Below the pieces are notes generated by a model. That model had not been told where the DNA came from. It ran no database searches and worked only from the letters and a program-made list of their open reading frames with translations. From Bacteroidales bacterium (GTDB lineage Bacteria > Bacteroidota > Bacteroidia > Bacteroidales > F082): a DNA stretch of 64,000 nt. The translations under genes and the position numbers were made by a program. Every line of letters begins with the position of its first letter. Within the stretch, counting starts at the first letter, position 1. Location of the stretch: assembly GCA_024400425.1 (NCBI GenBank), contig JAKSMV010000006.1, positions 1 to 64,000 of the forward strand. The letters are read 5' to 3'. Of this stretch, positions 48,764 through 59,405 are shown piece by piece.

Positions 48764-50504
48764 GTTTCAATTCCTCCTTAAACTGATTGAGATATTTATT
48801 GAATTGTTCCGACTGATACTCCGAATAGTTCATCTGCTTGCAAATGTTAATCAACTCCTTGAAGTAGGTTGTACATTCTTCAAAATCATTGAACTTGAAC
48901 GAGCGGTCGCAGACTTCGAGGAGCAGGTCGAGCATGAATTTCTGACGGTCGAGAGGCGTCGAAGCATCGATTTCATCGAAAGCATCCTGCTGCAAGATGA
49001 CGAAGTCAAGCAATTCCGACTTCCAATACTGCTCGTGATACGACATCGGCACGCCATCATCACCCAGAATGTTGATTTGTTCATAAGCGTCTTTACCTCT
49101 GCGGATGATATATTTCATCTTGGTTACCTTGTCAACCCAGCCCTTTTCAATCTTATTATCCAGATATTCAATGATTTCAGGATATTCAAGATATTTCGAA
49201 TAGGAATCGACAGGGTCAACGGCGGGATAACGCTTCTTATCGGCGCGGTTCTGCGAGAGGCCATAGAAACAACGTGCTGCCTTCTTTGTCGATTCGGTGA
49301 CAGGCTCCTTCAGGTTACCGCCAGCAGGCGAAACCGTACCGATGAAGGTGATGGAACCCGTGGCGCCGTTGTTCAGTTTCACATAACCGGCGCGGGCGTA
49401 GAAGGAAGAAATGATAGCCGAAAGGTCAACTGGGAAACCATCCTGACCCGGCAATTCTTCCAAACGGTTACTCATCTCACGCAAAGCCTGAGCCCAGCGC
49501 GAAGTGGAGTCGGCCAGCAGCAGCACCTTCATGCCCATGGCGCGGTAATATTCGCCCAAGGTCATGGCCGTATAGACGGAAGCCTCACGGGCGGCGACAG
49601 GCATGTTGGATGTGTTGCAGATGATGATGGTACGTTCCATCAGGCTACGGCCCGTGTGCTTGTCTTTCAGTTCAGGGAACTCGGTGAAGATTTCCACGAC
49701 CTCGTTAGCACGCTCACCGCAAGCCGCCATGATGATGACATCGGCATCGGCCTGCTCAGCCAAAGCGTGCTGCAAGACGGTCTTGCCGCAACCGAAAGGA
49801 CCAGGAATGAAGCCCGTGCCGCCTTCGGCAATCGGGTTCAAGGTGTCGATGCAACGCACGCCGGTCTCCATGACCTTGAACGGACGTGGTTTCTCCACAT
49901 AGCCGCCCACGGCCACCTTGACAGGCCATTTCTGCATCATCGTAACCTTTACCTCTTCGCCATCGGCATTGGTGAGGACGGCTATGGTATCGGTAATCTT
50001 GTATTGTCCGGCGGCAGCCACCGACTTCACGGTGTAAGTCCCTTCAAACGAGAACGGCACCATGATTTTGTGAGGCAGCCAGCCTTCTTTCACCTCGCCC
50101 AGCCAGTCGGCGGCCACGACCTGCTGACCAGCCTTGGCAAGCGGAGTGAAATCCCATTTCTTATTTTCATCGAGCGGCTTGGTGTATTCGCCTCTTTTGA
50201 GGAACACATCCGTCATGGTGGCCAGATTGTTCTGCAAGCCGTCGAAATTGCTTGATAGCAAACCAGGTCCCAAGGTCACTTCAAGCATGTAACCCTGAAA
50301 TTCCACCGGGTTGCCGATTTTCAGGCCGCGGGTGCTTTCATACACCTGCACGGAGGCCTTGTTGCCGTTCACCTTAATGACTTCTGCCATCAGTTTGACA
50401 CCGTCAAGGTCGATGAAGCAGATTTCATTCTGAGCGACAGGGCCGTCCACCTGAACGGTGACCAAGTTGGCAATGATACCTGTAACTTTACCTGTTGTTT
50501 TCAT
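48756..50504 (-). CDS. ntpA: V-type ATPase subunit A (catalytic)
   Basis: The 582-residue catalytic subunit binds and splits ATP. Its Walker A is GPFGCGKT (235-242); C239 sits where the eukaryotic V-ATPase has its redox-sensitive Cys, while many prokaryotic forms have Ser or Ala. Further motifs: ACGERANEVVEIF with the catalytic Glu, LLADSTSRWAQALRE, and the non-homologous insert near 120-200 typical of A subunits. The gap to the DUF2764 gene is 9 bp and the overlap with B 8 bp. The long plus-strand open frame at 48762-50255 is a shadow. Confidence 0.95.
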   Translation of the reverse strand: MKTTGKVTGIIANLVTVQVDGPVAQNEICFIDLDGVKLMAEVIKVNGNKASVQVYESTRGLKIGNPVEFQGYMLEVTLGPGLLSSNFDGLQNNLATMTDVFLKRGEYTKPLDENKKWDFTPLAKAGQQVVAADWLGEVKEGWLPHKIMVPFSFEGTYTVKSVAAAGQYKITDTIAVLTNADGEEVKVTMMQKWPVKVAVGGYVEKPRPFKVMETGVRCIDTLNPIAEGGTGFIPGPFGCGKTVLQHALAEQADADVIIMAACGERANEVVEIFTEFPELKDKHTGRSLMERTIIICNTSNMPVAAREASVYTAMTLGEYYRAMGMKVLLLADSTSRWAQALREMSNRLEELPGQDGFPVDLSAIISSFYARAGYVKLNNGATGSITFIGTVSPAGGNLKEPVTESTKKAARCFYGLSQNRADKKRYPAVDPVDSYSKYLEYPEIIEYLDNKIEKGWVDKVTKMKYIIRRGKDAYEQINILGDDGVPMSYHEQYWKSELLDFVILQQDAFDEIDASTPLDRQKFMLDLLLEVCDRSFKFNDFEECTTYFKELINICKQMNYSEYQSEQFNKYLNQFKEELKHE

Positions 50505-50513
50505 ATTGTTGTG

Positions 50514-51116
50514 TTATTTCTTATTTTCGTCATATTTCACGCCCTCGAAAGTGCCGCGCACCTCGGAGACGAGTTTCTGGAACATCTCTTCGCCTTTCTT
50601 CTCATCGAGTTCGGCCCAACGCTGCACTGCCTTGGCCTTGACGAGGAAAGCGAGAATGGTGTTCATGTTGAAATAGTCCATGCGGGCGATGTCGTTGGCC
50701 TTTTCCCACTTCAGTTCGTCCATCTTGCGTTCACGCTCCACGAAGTCGGCATCGTTGAGGATGTCGCGGATTTGCGTTTCCTCCTCGAAGTCGGCCTCGG
50801 GCAGTTCCACGAGATAGTCCTCACCTTTCTTGCCCAAGCGTTTGGCCAAATAGTTCACCTTCATGTTGCGCAGGCGGGCGTCGAAGTCGAAATACTGCCT
50901 GATGAAGTCGTTCTTGCTCTCGGCAGCCTTTTCGTAGAACTCCTTGCCAAGTACATTCTCGTCGAAGCCTTCCTCCAAGAGTTCGACCAGTTGTTGGTCC
51001 TTCTCGGAGAGCAGTTCAACGATTGAGGCCTTGAGAGCGGCATAGTCGAAACTACCGCCATCATAGTTGGCAGTCAGTTCGGGCAAGCCGGCCACTATAT
51101 AAACATAGTTATCCAT
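50514..51116 (-). CDS. DUF2764 family protein, probable V-type ATPase subunit C counterpart
   Basis: This 200-residue, mainly helical protein (MDNYVYIVAGLPELTANYDG, then NDFIRQYFDFDARLRNMKVNYLAKRL) is of the DUF2764 type found in V-type ATPase operons of Bacteroidetes, spirochaetes and chlamydiae. It sits where the operon order calls for subunit C, which links the rotor ring and central stalk, and the RQYFDFDARLRN stretch recalls that family. It overlaps subunit E by 1 bp. A role as subunit C is an inference. Confidence 0.83.
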   Translation of the reverse strand: MDNYVYIVAGLPELTANYDGGSFDYAALKASIVELLSEKDQQLVELLEEGFDENVLGKEFYEKAAESKNDFIRQYFDFDARLRNMKVNYLAKRLGKKGEDYLVELPEADFEEETQIRDILNDADFVERERKMDELKWEKANDIARMDYFNMNTILAFLVKAKAVQRWAELDEKKGEEMFQKLVSEVRGTFEGVKYDENKK

Positions 51117-51727
51117 TATCCGAAGAGGATTTTCTTGGTGGCAGGACGCAAGTAATTGGCAACGAGGTTCTGGAACTCTTCATCGGTGAATTGCAGCACA
51201 TAGCCGCCATCCTTTGGAGCCACCTTGAAGCCGCCGTTCATCTTCTTGGAATAATCCACTTTCACCTCGCCCTTGAACTGGTTGGCGATTTCGTTTTTCA
51301 CGAAAGGCTCAACTTCGGCTTTCAGCGATTCGGGCAAGATGAGGCTCAAATCGACGGGCGACGCATTCTGTGGGTTGAAGGCTTTCACCACGCTGAGGAT
51401 AAGTTCCTTCACGAAAGCAGCGTTGCCCATGTTGGCTTTCACGCCTTCGGCAGCGGTGCGAGCGACCACCATCTTCTCGATTTCCTGCTTGGTGACAGCA
51501 ATACTCTGCGTAGCAGCCATCTTCACGTCGGCCATCACCTTGGTGCGCAGTTCTTCGGCTTCCTTATTAGCCTGAGCCACGATGCGCTCGGCTTCGGCCT
51601 TGGCCTGGGCGATGATGCTTTCCGATTCGGCCTTAGCCTTCTGCAGCAGTTCTTCGCCATCCTGTTTTCCTTTCGACAAACCTTCGTTGTAAAGCTTGTC
51701 GGTCAATTCTTGCAACTTATTTTGCAT
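51116..51727 (-). CDS. ntpE: V-type ATPase subunit E (peripheral stalk)
   Basis: The 203-residue protein has a long charged N-terminal helix (GLSKGKQDGEELLQKAKAES, repeated Ala/Glu/Lys heptads to about 95) and a compact C-terminal domain (GGFKVAPKDGGYVLQFTDEE), as in subunit E of the outer stalk. It is the first gene of the operon E-DUF2764-A-B-D-I-K, preceded by a promoter box at 51787 and a leader of about 59 nt. A separate G/H stalk partner is not visible. Confidence 0.88.
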   Translation of the reverse strand: MQNKLQELTDKLYNEGLSKGKQDGEELLQKAKAESESIIAQAKAEAERIVAQANKEAEELRTKVMADVKMAATQSIAVTKQEIEKMVVARTAAEGVKANMGNAAFVKELILSVVKAFNPQNASPVDLSLILPESLKAEVEPFVKNEIANQFKGEVKVDYSKKMNGGFKVAPKDGGYVLQFTDEEFQNLVANYLRPATKKILFG

Positions 51728-51786
51728 AACTTGTTGATTATTTACTATTTATATTTTCCTATTCTCTTTATCAAAAATTTAGCGTG

Positions 51787-51794
51787 CAAAGATA
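51787..51794 (-). promoter_or_regulatory. -7 promoter box of the V-type ATPase operon
   Basis: On the minus strand TATCTTTG (TAnnTTTG), 59 bp before the start at 51727. Confidence 0.5.
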
Positions 51795-51818
51795 AGCATT
51801 TCCATTTGTAATATCAAA

Positions 51819-51853
51819 GGAAAATAACCGTATTGGGGAAAATAACCATATTG
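51819..51853. repeat. Two 17-bp tandem repeats upstream of the V-type ATPase operon
   Basis: GGAAAATAACCGTATTG and GGAAAATAACCATATTG, one mismatch, 18 bp apart, start 25 bp upstream of the -7 box. The position would suit a regulator-binding site. Confidence 0.55.
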
Positions 51854-51859
51854 AGAAAA

Positions 51860-52296
51860 AACTATAATGACTCTTTGTATTATGCTTTTCACCTATTCTT
51901 ATGGAAAAGCAAGATACAATGAAATATATTGAGAAATTGTTTAAAAACAGCAACTATATACAATTAGGCCCTTTATCATTTGATTAGGATATGCAGTTGG
52001 GCCAAAAAGTATATTTTGCCAAAACTTTTTTGCGAATTCCAGTCGTATAACACAATTATGACAACCAAAATCAGCAAATCACAGCATGGCCAAGGCCGCA
52101 CCAAGTTGCCTTCTCGGCCGCACCAAATAGTGAGTTTCTTCGCTGTTTCTTCGGGGTTTCTTCGGTGATTCTTCGGTGAATGACCGAAGAAGCTCCGAAA
52201 AAAGTGTGCGGAAACCACGAAGAAAGTGCGGCCTTGTCCCCTACTTGTCCCATAGATGACAGGACGATGGTGTATTGGTGACGGGGAACTGAAACT
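51860..52296. other. Gene-free AT-rich stretch with a TTCTTCGG cluster
   Basis: No frame here looks like a gene. Between 52134 and 52192 TTTCTTCG-type motifs occur four times in a row, and the last pairs with CCGAAGAA (52169-52177 / 52183-52191) into a hairpin without a T run. Nothing else is recognised. Confidence 0.5.
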
Positions 52297-52848
52297 TCAT
52301 TTCCAGCATCCAAACACCTTCAACAGCGGAGCCACCATCATGGCTTGGACGAATTCGCCTGCATCGAGCATCCGTTTCACCTCTTCTTTCGAATAGAGCA
52401 TGACACGGATATCTTCCGTGGCATCGAGATGCTGCTGACCTTGCAAGGTGACACCTTCGGCGAGGAAACAATGGCAGCGGTTGTCTTGCGTGCTGGCATT
52501 GGGCGCAAGAGTCATCAACGGCGTCCAGGTGCCGCCACCGAAGCCCGTCTCTTCCATCAGTTCGCGCTGCGCTGCCTCCAAAGGCGCTTCACCAGGCTCC
52601 ACACAACCTGCCACAATCTCAGTCGAAACCGATGCTATTCCGTGGCGATACTGCCGTTCGAGCACGACAAGGCCATCGTCGGTAATGGCAATGACATTCA
52701 CCCAATCGGGATAGTGCAACACATAATAACTGTCATAAATGCGGCCATCAGGCAGTTGCACCTTGTCGCGGCGCGCATTGAGCCACAACTCGCCGAAGAG
52801 CGTCTCGCTCTCAAGCACTTTCCATTTCATATCGTCGTCTTGCTTCAT
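52297..52848 (-). CDS. NUDIX hydrolase (ADP-ribose pyrophosphatase-like)
   Basis: The 183-residue protein contains a complete NUDIX box (GX5EX7REUXEEXGU; here GCVEPGE ... RELMEETGFGG), which binds Mg2+ and splits nucleoside diphosphates linked to another group. The N-terminal strand region (WKVLESETLFGELWLNARRD, IYDSYYVLHYPDWVNVIAIT) resembles ADP-ribose pyrophosphatases and GDP-mannose hydrolases. The frame is open to 52914, but a TATCTTTG box at 52864 places the start at 52848 (MKQDDDMKW). It is divergent from the F-type ATPase operon. Confidence 0.87.
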   Translation of the reverse strand: MKQDDDMKWKVLESETLFGELWLNARRDKVQLPDGRIYDSYYVLHYPDWVNVIAITDDGLVVLERQYRHGIASVSTEIVAGCVEPGEAPLEAAQRELMEETGFGGGTWTPLMTLAPNASTQDNRCHCFLAEGVTLQGQQHLDATEDIRVMLYSKEEVKRMLDAGEFVQAMMVAPLLKVFGCWK

Positions 52849-52850
52849 AG

Positions 52851-54491
<1,641 letters not shown>

Positions 54492-54500
54492 TTAGGTGTC

Positions 54501-54740
54501 ATGAAAGTCGAAATCATCACCCCCGATTCGAAGCTTTTCTCCGGTACGGCAAGTTCGGTGACGGTACCGAGCAAGCAAGGTCCATTCACCCTGCTTGAAC
54601 ATCACGCCGCCATCGTGGCCATCCTTGAAGCAGGCAAGATTTGCCTCAAGCAAGAAAACGGAGAAGAGCAAGAGTTTGCCATCAAGGGCGGCTTTTGTGA
54701 AAACCACGACAACACGCTGATAGTTTGCGCTGAGATATGA
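54501..54740 (+). CDS. atpC: F-type ATP synthase subunit epsilon, short form
   Basis: This 79-residue protein is only the N-terminal beta-sandwich of epsilon (VEIITPDSKLFSGTASSVTVPSKQG, FTLLEHHAAIVAIL). The C-terminal helical hairpin, which in E. coli (about 138 residues in all) can block the enzyme, is absent. The epsilon brake on ATP hydrolysis should thus be missing. It starts 9 bp after atpD and its stop overlaps the next gene by 4 bp (ATGA). Confidence 0.93.
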   Translation: MKVEIITPDSKLFSGTASSVTVPSKQGPFTLLEHHAAIVAILEAGKICLKQENGEEQEFAIKGGFCENHDNTLIVCAEI

Positions 54741-55135
54741 AAAAAGACCCGACAACGAAATATTTGGCCATCTTCCTCTTGGTCTGCCTCGTGCTCGACG
54801 GAATCCTGCTCTGCGGCTTTTCCGAAAAGGCATGGTGGAACAACTGGATGGCGATGATTCCGAATATCTACATGATTCTCGGTGCCTTCTATTGCCAGAT
54901 GATGAAGAAAAACGTTGAAACCCCAACCTCTAAGCTAAATTGGCTTTTCATCTACAAGGGCATCAAGTTTTTGGTGAGCATCGTTGCCGTAGTGCTTTTC
55001 ATCATCTTCGTCAAGCAAAGTGTCAAGCCGTTCATCATCATCACCGCAATATCCTACCTTGTTGCGCTGACTATCGAGACTTGCGTCTATACCCACTACA
55101 TAAAGAACCTCAACAAAGAGAGCAAACATGAATAA
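54737..55135 (+). CDS. Four-span membrane protein in the ATP synthase operon (AtpI-like position)
   Basis: The 132-residue protein has four predicted membrane helices (YLAIFLLVCLVLDGILLCG, MIPNIYMILGAFYCQMM, FLVSIVAVVLFIIFV, FIIITAISYLVALTIE). Many F-type operons carry a small membrane protein before atpB, AtpI, which helps c-ring assembly or Mg2+ supply; this gene has the same place and size but no clear sequence similarity that I can judge. It overlaps atpC by 4 bp and atpB by 8 bp, so translation is tightly coupled. Confidence 0.72.
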   Translation: MKKDPTTKYLAIFLLVCLVLDGILLCGFSEKAWWNNWMAMIPNIYMILGAFYCQMMKKNVETPTSKLNWLFIYKGIKFLVSIVAVVLFIIFVKQSVKPFIIITAISYLVALTIETCVYTHYIKNLNKESKHE

Positions 55136-56270
55136 TGTTTTCAAATCCATATCGCTCATTCTACTCGTCGCCATGATGGCCTTCGTGCCCTTGCGCGGCT
55201 TTGCTCAAGCCGAGGAAGCCGAAATGCAAGCCGAAGAGACCATCAGCGAAGAGGCCGAAGCCAAACCTGAGAAGTTCGATGCCAAATCGTTCATTTTCGG
55301 TCACACGGGCGACAGCTATTGTTACCACATCACTGAGATTCACGAGAAGCCTATTTGCGTTTGGCTTCCCGTCATCGTCAAGAGCAAGGAAACGGGCTGG
55401 CACTGCTTCTCGTCGAAACACGTCTGCGAACTGAAAGAGGGCGAAACATTCAACCACAAAGGCTCCAACTTCTACATCTCACCCATCAATGCGGACAAAT
55501 ATCCAGGCAAATTGGTGGAAGTGAGCAGCACAGGCGAACTGAAACGGCCTTTCGACATCTCGTTCACCAAGAATGCCTTTGGCATCATCCTCGTGAGCAT
55601 TTTCCTCTTGGCCTTTTTCCTGCCTGCTGCCTACAAATACAAGAAAGACCCGATGGCCAAGCCTACCAAATATCAAGGTTTGGTGGAATGGCTCACTTAT
55701 ATGGTACTCGATGGTATCATCGCGCCAAACATTCCGGAAAAGAAAGTGAAGAAATTTGCGCCTTATCTTCTGACGGCATTCTTCTTCATCTTCTTCGCCA
55801 ACCTGTTCGGCCTGATTCCTATCTTCCCATTCAGTGCCAACGTGACGGGTAACCTCAGTATCACGGTCGTGCTTGCCCTGATGACCTATTTCATCGTCAA
55901 CATCTTCGGCAACAAGCACTACTGGAAAGACATCCTTTGGCCCGATGTGCCTATCTTCCTGAAGGCCTTCCCGCTGATGCCTATCATCGAGCTCATCTCC
56001 ACCATCACCAAGCCTTTCGCTTTGATGGTCCGTCTGTTTGCCAACATCTTGGCTGGCCACATCGTCATCATGGTGCTCATGGCGCTGATTTTCATCATCG
56101 GTGGCATGTATGGCGCAGGCATGGGTGGTGTGATTTCGATTGTATCTATCTTCATGACCATCTTCATGACCGCCCTTGAGTTGTTGGTAGCCTACATCCA
56201 AGCATACGTGTTCACTATCTTGTCGTCGCTCTTCATCGGAATGGCGCAACATGAACCGGAAGAAGAGTAA
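55128..56270 (+). CDS. atpB: F-type ATP synthase subunit a with exported N-terminal extension
   Basis: This 380-residue protein starts with a cleavable-looking signal sequence (ISLILLVAMMAFVPLRGFAQ) and about 120 periplasmic residues with cysteines (SYCYHI, KPICVW, HCFSSKHVCEL) before the usual membrane domain. The essential channel arginine is R302 in ALMVRLFANILAGH; the last helices (ELLVAYIQAYVFTILSSLFI) are typical. E. coli subunit a has 271 residues; long forms like this are usual in Bacteroidetes. It starts 8 bp inside the upstream gene. A 136-bp gap to atpE contains short direct repeats of GAATTAAGAAT. Confidence 0.94.
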   Translation: MNNVFKSISLILLVAMMAFVPLRGFAQAEEAEMQAEETISEEAEAKPEKFDAKSFIFGHTGDSYCYHITEIHEKPICVWLPVIVKSKETGWHCFSSKHVCELKEGETFNHKGSNFYISPINADKYPGKLVEVSSTGELKRPFDISFTKNAFGIILVSIFLLAFFLPAAYKYKKDPMAKPTKYQGLVEWLTYMVLDGIIAPNIPEKKVKKFAPYLLTAFFFIFFANLFGLIPIFPFSANVTGNLSITVVLALMTYFIVNIFGNKHYWKDILWPDVPIFLKAFPLMPIIELISTITKPFALMVRLFANILAGHIVIMVLMALIFIIGGMYGAGMGGVISIVSIFMTIFMTALELLVAYIQAYVFTILSSLFIGMAQHEPEEE

Positions 56271-56406
56271 ATTTTGAATTAAGAATGCAGAATTAAGAAT
56301 TAAGAATATGGTGCTTCGGATCTGCTCAGCAGCCAAACAACTCAACGATTCAACGAACAAACAAATAAACAAACATAATCCATTAACAAACTAAATTCAA
56401 TCAATC

Positions 56407-56652
56407 ATGTTATTATCAATCCTTCTCGATGCAGCTTCATTCGCTCCAGGTTTGGCAGCCATCGCTGCATCAATTGCCGTCATCGGCGCAGCCCTTGGTA
56501 TCGGTAAAATCGGTCAATCAGCCATGGAAGCCATGGCACGTCAGCCTGAAGCAGCAAGCAAAATCCAATCAGGCATGATCATCGCTGGTGCTCTCGTCGA
56601 AGGTGCAACTCTGTTTGCCATCGTCGTCTGCCTGTTGGCTGTTCTCGGCTAA
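56407..56652 (+). CDS. atpE: F-type ATP synthase subunit c
   Basis: The 81-residue proteolipid has two membrane helices joined by the RQPEA loop (residues 45-49). The ion carrier is E65 in ALVEGATLF. Residues of the Na+ site of Ilyobacter-type rings (Gln at the first helix, Ser-Thr after the Glu) are absent: the first helix reads LGIGKIGQ with Ile at the Gln position and Gly-Ala follow E65. H+ is therefore the likely ion. A stem-loop follows the gene and may stabilise its mRNA, fitting the need for many c copies. Confidence 0.94.
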   Translation: MLLSILLDAASFAPGLAAIAASIAVIGAALGIGKIGQSAMEAMARQPEAASKIQSGMIIAGALVEGATLFAIVVCLLAVLG

Positions 56653-56665
56653 TCACCTTAAATTC

Positions 56666-56700
56666 GTCGGGGGCTTGCCACGACAAGCCTCCGGCATTTT
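56666..56700 (+). other. Stem-loop between atpE and atpF
   Basis: 56666-56677 pairs with 56684-56695 over 12 bp (two G-T pairs), loop CCACGA, followed by ATTTT. Inside an operon this may act as a partial terminator or protect the 3' end of the atpE message. Confidence 0.7.
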
Positions 56701-56721
56701 AACCCTTTAAAAGACAACAAA

Positions 56722-57222
56722 ATGGATTTATTTCTCCCTGAAAGTGGTTTAGTTATATGGATGCTGATAGCATTCCTCATCGTGTTTGCCATCCTCGCCA
56801 AGGTGGGTTGGCCAATGATTATGGGTGCTGTCGAAAAGCGCAACGCCTACATCGCCGACTCATTGCAGGCTGCCGATGAAGCCAACAACGCATTGGCAGG
56901 CATTGAGCAACGCAAGAAGGAAGCCTTGGCCGAATCGCAGGCCGAGCAACTTCGCATCATGAAAGAAAGCCAAGAGCTGAAGGCACAACTCATCGAAGAA
57001 GCCAAGCAGCAAGCACGCCAAGAGGCCGAAAAGATCGTAGCCGACGCACGTCTGCGCATCGAAAAGGAACAGGCCGAAGCCATGGCTGAAATCAAGAGCC
57101 AAGTCATCACCCTCTCGGTTGACATCGCCGAAAAACTGCTGCAAAGCGAACTGCAAGAGCAGAACAAACAGAGCGACTATATCGAAAAACTGCTTCGCAG
57201 CAGCCAACAGATTGAAGCATAA
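56722..57222 (+). CDS. atpF: F-type ATP synthase subunit b
   Basis: The 166-residue protein has one N-terminal membrane helix (GLVIWMLIAFLIVFAILAKV) and a long, highly charged helix (ALAESQAEQLRIMKESQELK and on) that dimerises as the peripheral stalk. The length is normal. It ends in TAATG: the stop shares a base with the atpH start. Confidence 0.94.
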   Translation: MDLFLPESGLVIWMLIAFLIVFAILAKVGWPMIMGAVEKRNAYIADSLQAADEANNALAGIEQRKKEALAESQAEQLRIMKESQELKAQLIEEAKQQARQEAEKIVADARLRIEKEQAEAMAEIKSQVITLSVDIAEKLLQSELQEQNKQSDYIEKLLRSSQQIEA

Positions 57223-57764
57223 TGACTATGGACAACGGAAAGATATCGGTCAGATACGCACGTGCCCTGCTTAACCTCGCACGACAAGAACACTGTGAGG
57301 AAGAAGTGTATGAAGGCTTGATGCGTCTCACCCAGAATTACGACCTCGCCATGGCGCAATTCAATGAGATTCTCACCAACCCCATCATTGCGATGGAAGA
57401 CAAAGTGAACCTCGTGAAATCGGCTGTGGGCGAGCCGCTTCACCCTTGTCTGGCTCATTTCATTGAGTTTCTGGCCGACCAGAAACGCGAGAGTAGCATC
57501 TACCGCATCGCCCTGAAATATCAGGAGATGTACCGCGAGTCGAAAGACATACTGCTCACTCATGTGACCACTGCCGCCGACCTCCCCGATGAAACCCTCC
57601 GCAAACTGAAAGGCTTTGTGGAACAAAACTTCGACTGCCATGCCGAAATGCACATCTCAGTCGATCCAAGTCTCATCGGTGGTTTCATCCTCGACATTGA
57701 AAACGACCGCATGGATGCCTCGGTAGCCGGGCAACTCGAAGCGCTGAAGAAAAAACTGAAGTAA
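57222..57764 (+). CDS. atpH: F-type ATP synthase subunit delta
   Basis: The 180-residue protein has the six-helix N-terminal domain ([46 protein letters not shown]) and the C-terminal motif [29 protein letters not shown] strand of subunit delta, which ties the peripheral stalk to the F1 head. It overlaps atpF by one base; a second ATG two codons later (57228) is equally possible. It is followed by atpA after 19 bp. Confidence 0.94.
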   Translation: MTMDNGKISVRYARALLNLARQEHCEEEVYEGLMRLTQNYDLAMAQFNEILTNPIIAMEDKVNLVKSAVGEPLHPCLAHFIEFLADQKRESSIYRIALKYQEMYRESKDILLTHVTTAADLPDETLRKLKGFVEQNFDCHAEMHISVDPSLIGGFILDIENDRMDASVAGQLEALKKKLK

Positions 57765-57783
57765 AAGAATAAAATACAGATAT

Positions 57784-59361
57784 ATGTCAAACATCAAACC
57801 AAGTGAAATATCAAGCATTCTGCAGCAACAGCTCCAGAACCTGAGCAGCCGCATCCAGTTTGAGGAAATCGGCAAGGTGCTGCAAGTGAGCGACGGCGTG
57901 GCCCACGTCTATGGACTTGACAACGTGCAAGCCAACGAACTGGTGCAGTTCGAAAACGGCACCATGGGCGTCGTGCTCAACTTAGAAGAAGACAACGTCG
58001 GTGTCGTGCTCCTTGGCCCTACCGAAGGCATCAAGGAAGGCGAAACCGTGAAGCGTACCCAACGCATCGCCTCCGTATTGGCTGGCGAGGGCATGTTGGG
58101 CCGTGTGGTGGATGGCTTGGGCTTGCCTATCGATGGTAAAGGTCCCATCACGGGCAAGACCTACGAGATGCCATTGGAACGCAAGGCTCCAGGCGTCATT
58201 TACCGTCAACCCGTCAACGAGCCACTGCAAACCGGTCTGAAAGCCGTCGATGCCATGATTCCTATCGGCCGCGGACAACGTGAGCTTATCATCGGTGACC
58301 GCCAAACCGGTAAGACCGCTATCGCCATCGACACCATCATCAACCAGAAGGAAAACTTCAAGAACGGCAATCCCGTTTATTGCATCTATGTGGCAGTAGG
58401 TCAAAAAGGCTCAACCGTAGCCAATTTGGTGAAGATTTTGGAAGAAAACGGTGCCATGGACTACACCATTGTGGTCTCAGCCACCGCTTCCGACCCTGCC
58501 GCCATGCAGTTCTATGCACCTTACGCTGGTGCCGCCATCGCCGAATATTTCCGCGACTCAGGCCGCCATGCCTTGGTCATCTACGATGACCTCTCGAAGC
58601 AAGCCGTGGCTTATCGTGAAGTATCACTGATTCTTCGTCGTCCCCCAGGGCGTGAAGCTTATCCAGGCGATATCTTCTACCTCCACAGCCGTCTGCTCGA
58701 ACGTGCCGCCAAAATCATCAAGAACGACGACGTGGCCCGCAAAATGAACGACCTACCTGAGTCGATGAAAGACATTGTGAAAGGTGGCGGTTCAATGACT
58801 GCACTGCCAATCATCGAGACCCAAGCTGGCGACGTGTCGGCCTACATTCCTACCAACGTCATCTCCATCACCGATGGCCAGATTTTCTTGGAAACCAGCC
58901 TCTTCAATGCCGGTATCCGTCCAGCCATCAACGTTGGTATTTCGGTATCGCGTGTGGGTGGTAATGCTCAAATCAAGTCGATGAAGAAAGTGGCTGGTAC
59001 CTTGAAACTCGACCAAGCACAATTCCGCGAGATGGAAGCCTTCTCGAAGTTTGGTGCTGAACTCGACGCTGCCACCATGGCCATCCTCGACAAGGGCCGC
59101 AAGAACGTGGAACTGCTGAAGCAGCCACAATACTCGCCAATGCCTGTCGAAAAACAAGTAGCCATCATCTTCTGCGGCACCAACGGATTGCTCGCCAAAG
59201 TGCCCGGCAACCGCGTGCTCGAATTCGAAAAGCAATACCTCGACATGATGGAACTGAAGCACAAAGACGTGCTCAACCAACTGAAATCAGGCAAGATTGA
59301 CGACGACATCAAGGCCGTGCTGAAAGAAGAAGCCCTTCTGTTAGCAGAACAATTCGCATAA
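57784..59361 (+). CDS. atpA: F-type ATP synthase subunit alpha
   Basis: The 525-residue regulatory F1 subunit has Walker A GDRQTGKT (171-178), [34 protein letters not shown] blocks and [20 protein letters not shown]. The length is normal. It forms the head with beta. It starts 19 bp after atpH and is followed by atpG after 44 bp. Confidence 0.97.
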   Translation: MSNIKPSEISSILQQQLQNLSSRIQFEEIGKVLQVSDGVAHVYGLDNVQANELVQFENGTMGVVLNLEEDNVGVVLLGPTEGIKEGETVKRTQRIASVLAGEGMLGRVVDGLGLPIDGKGPITGKTYEMPLERKAPGVIYRQPVNEPLQTGLKAVDAMIPIGRGQRELIIGDRQTGKTAIAIDTIINQKENFKNGNPVYCIYVAVGQKGSTVANLVKILEENGAMDYTIVVSATASDPAAMQFYAPYAGAAIAEYFRDSGRHALVIYDDLSKQAVAYREVSLILRRPPGREAYPGDIFYLHSRLLERAAKIIKNDDVARKMNDLPESMKDIVKGGGSMTALPIIETQAGDVSAYIPTNVISITDGQIFLETSLFNAGIRPAINVGISVSRVGGNAQIKSMKKVAGTLKLDQAQFREMEAFSKFGAELDAATMAILDKGRKNVELLKQPQYSPMPVEKQVAIIFCGTNGLLAKVPGNRVLEFEKQYLDMMELKHKDVLNQLKSGKIDDDIKAVLKEEALLLAEQFA

Positions 59362-59405
59362 CTTTCATATTTCCACTCTCAACTCTAATAACTCTCAACA
59401 AAAAA

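Noticed and set aside
48762..50255. 497-codon open frame on the plus strand
   Set aside because: It is antisense to ntpA, which has all catalytic motifs; the plus-strand product has no recognisable features.
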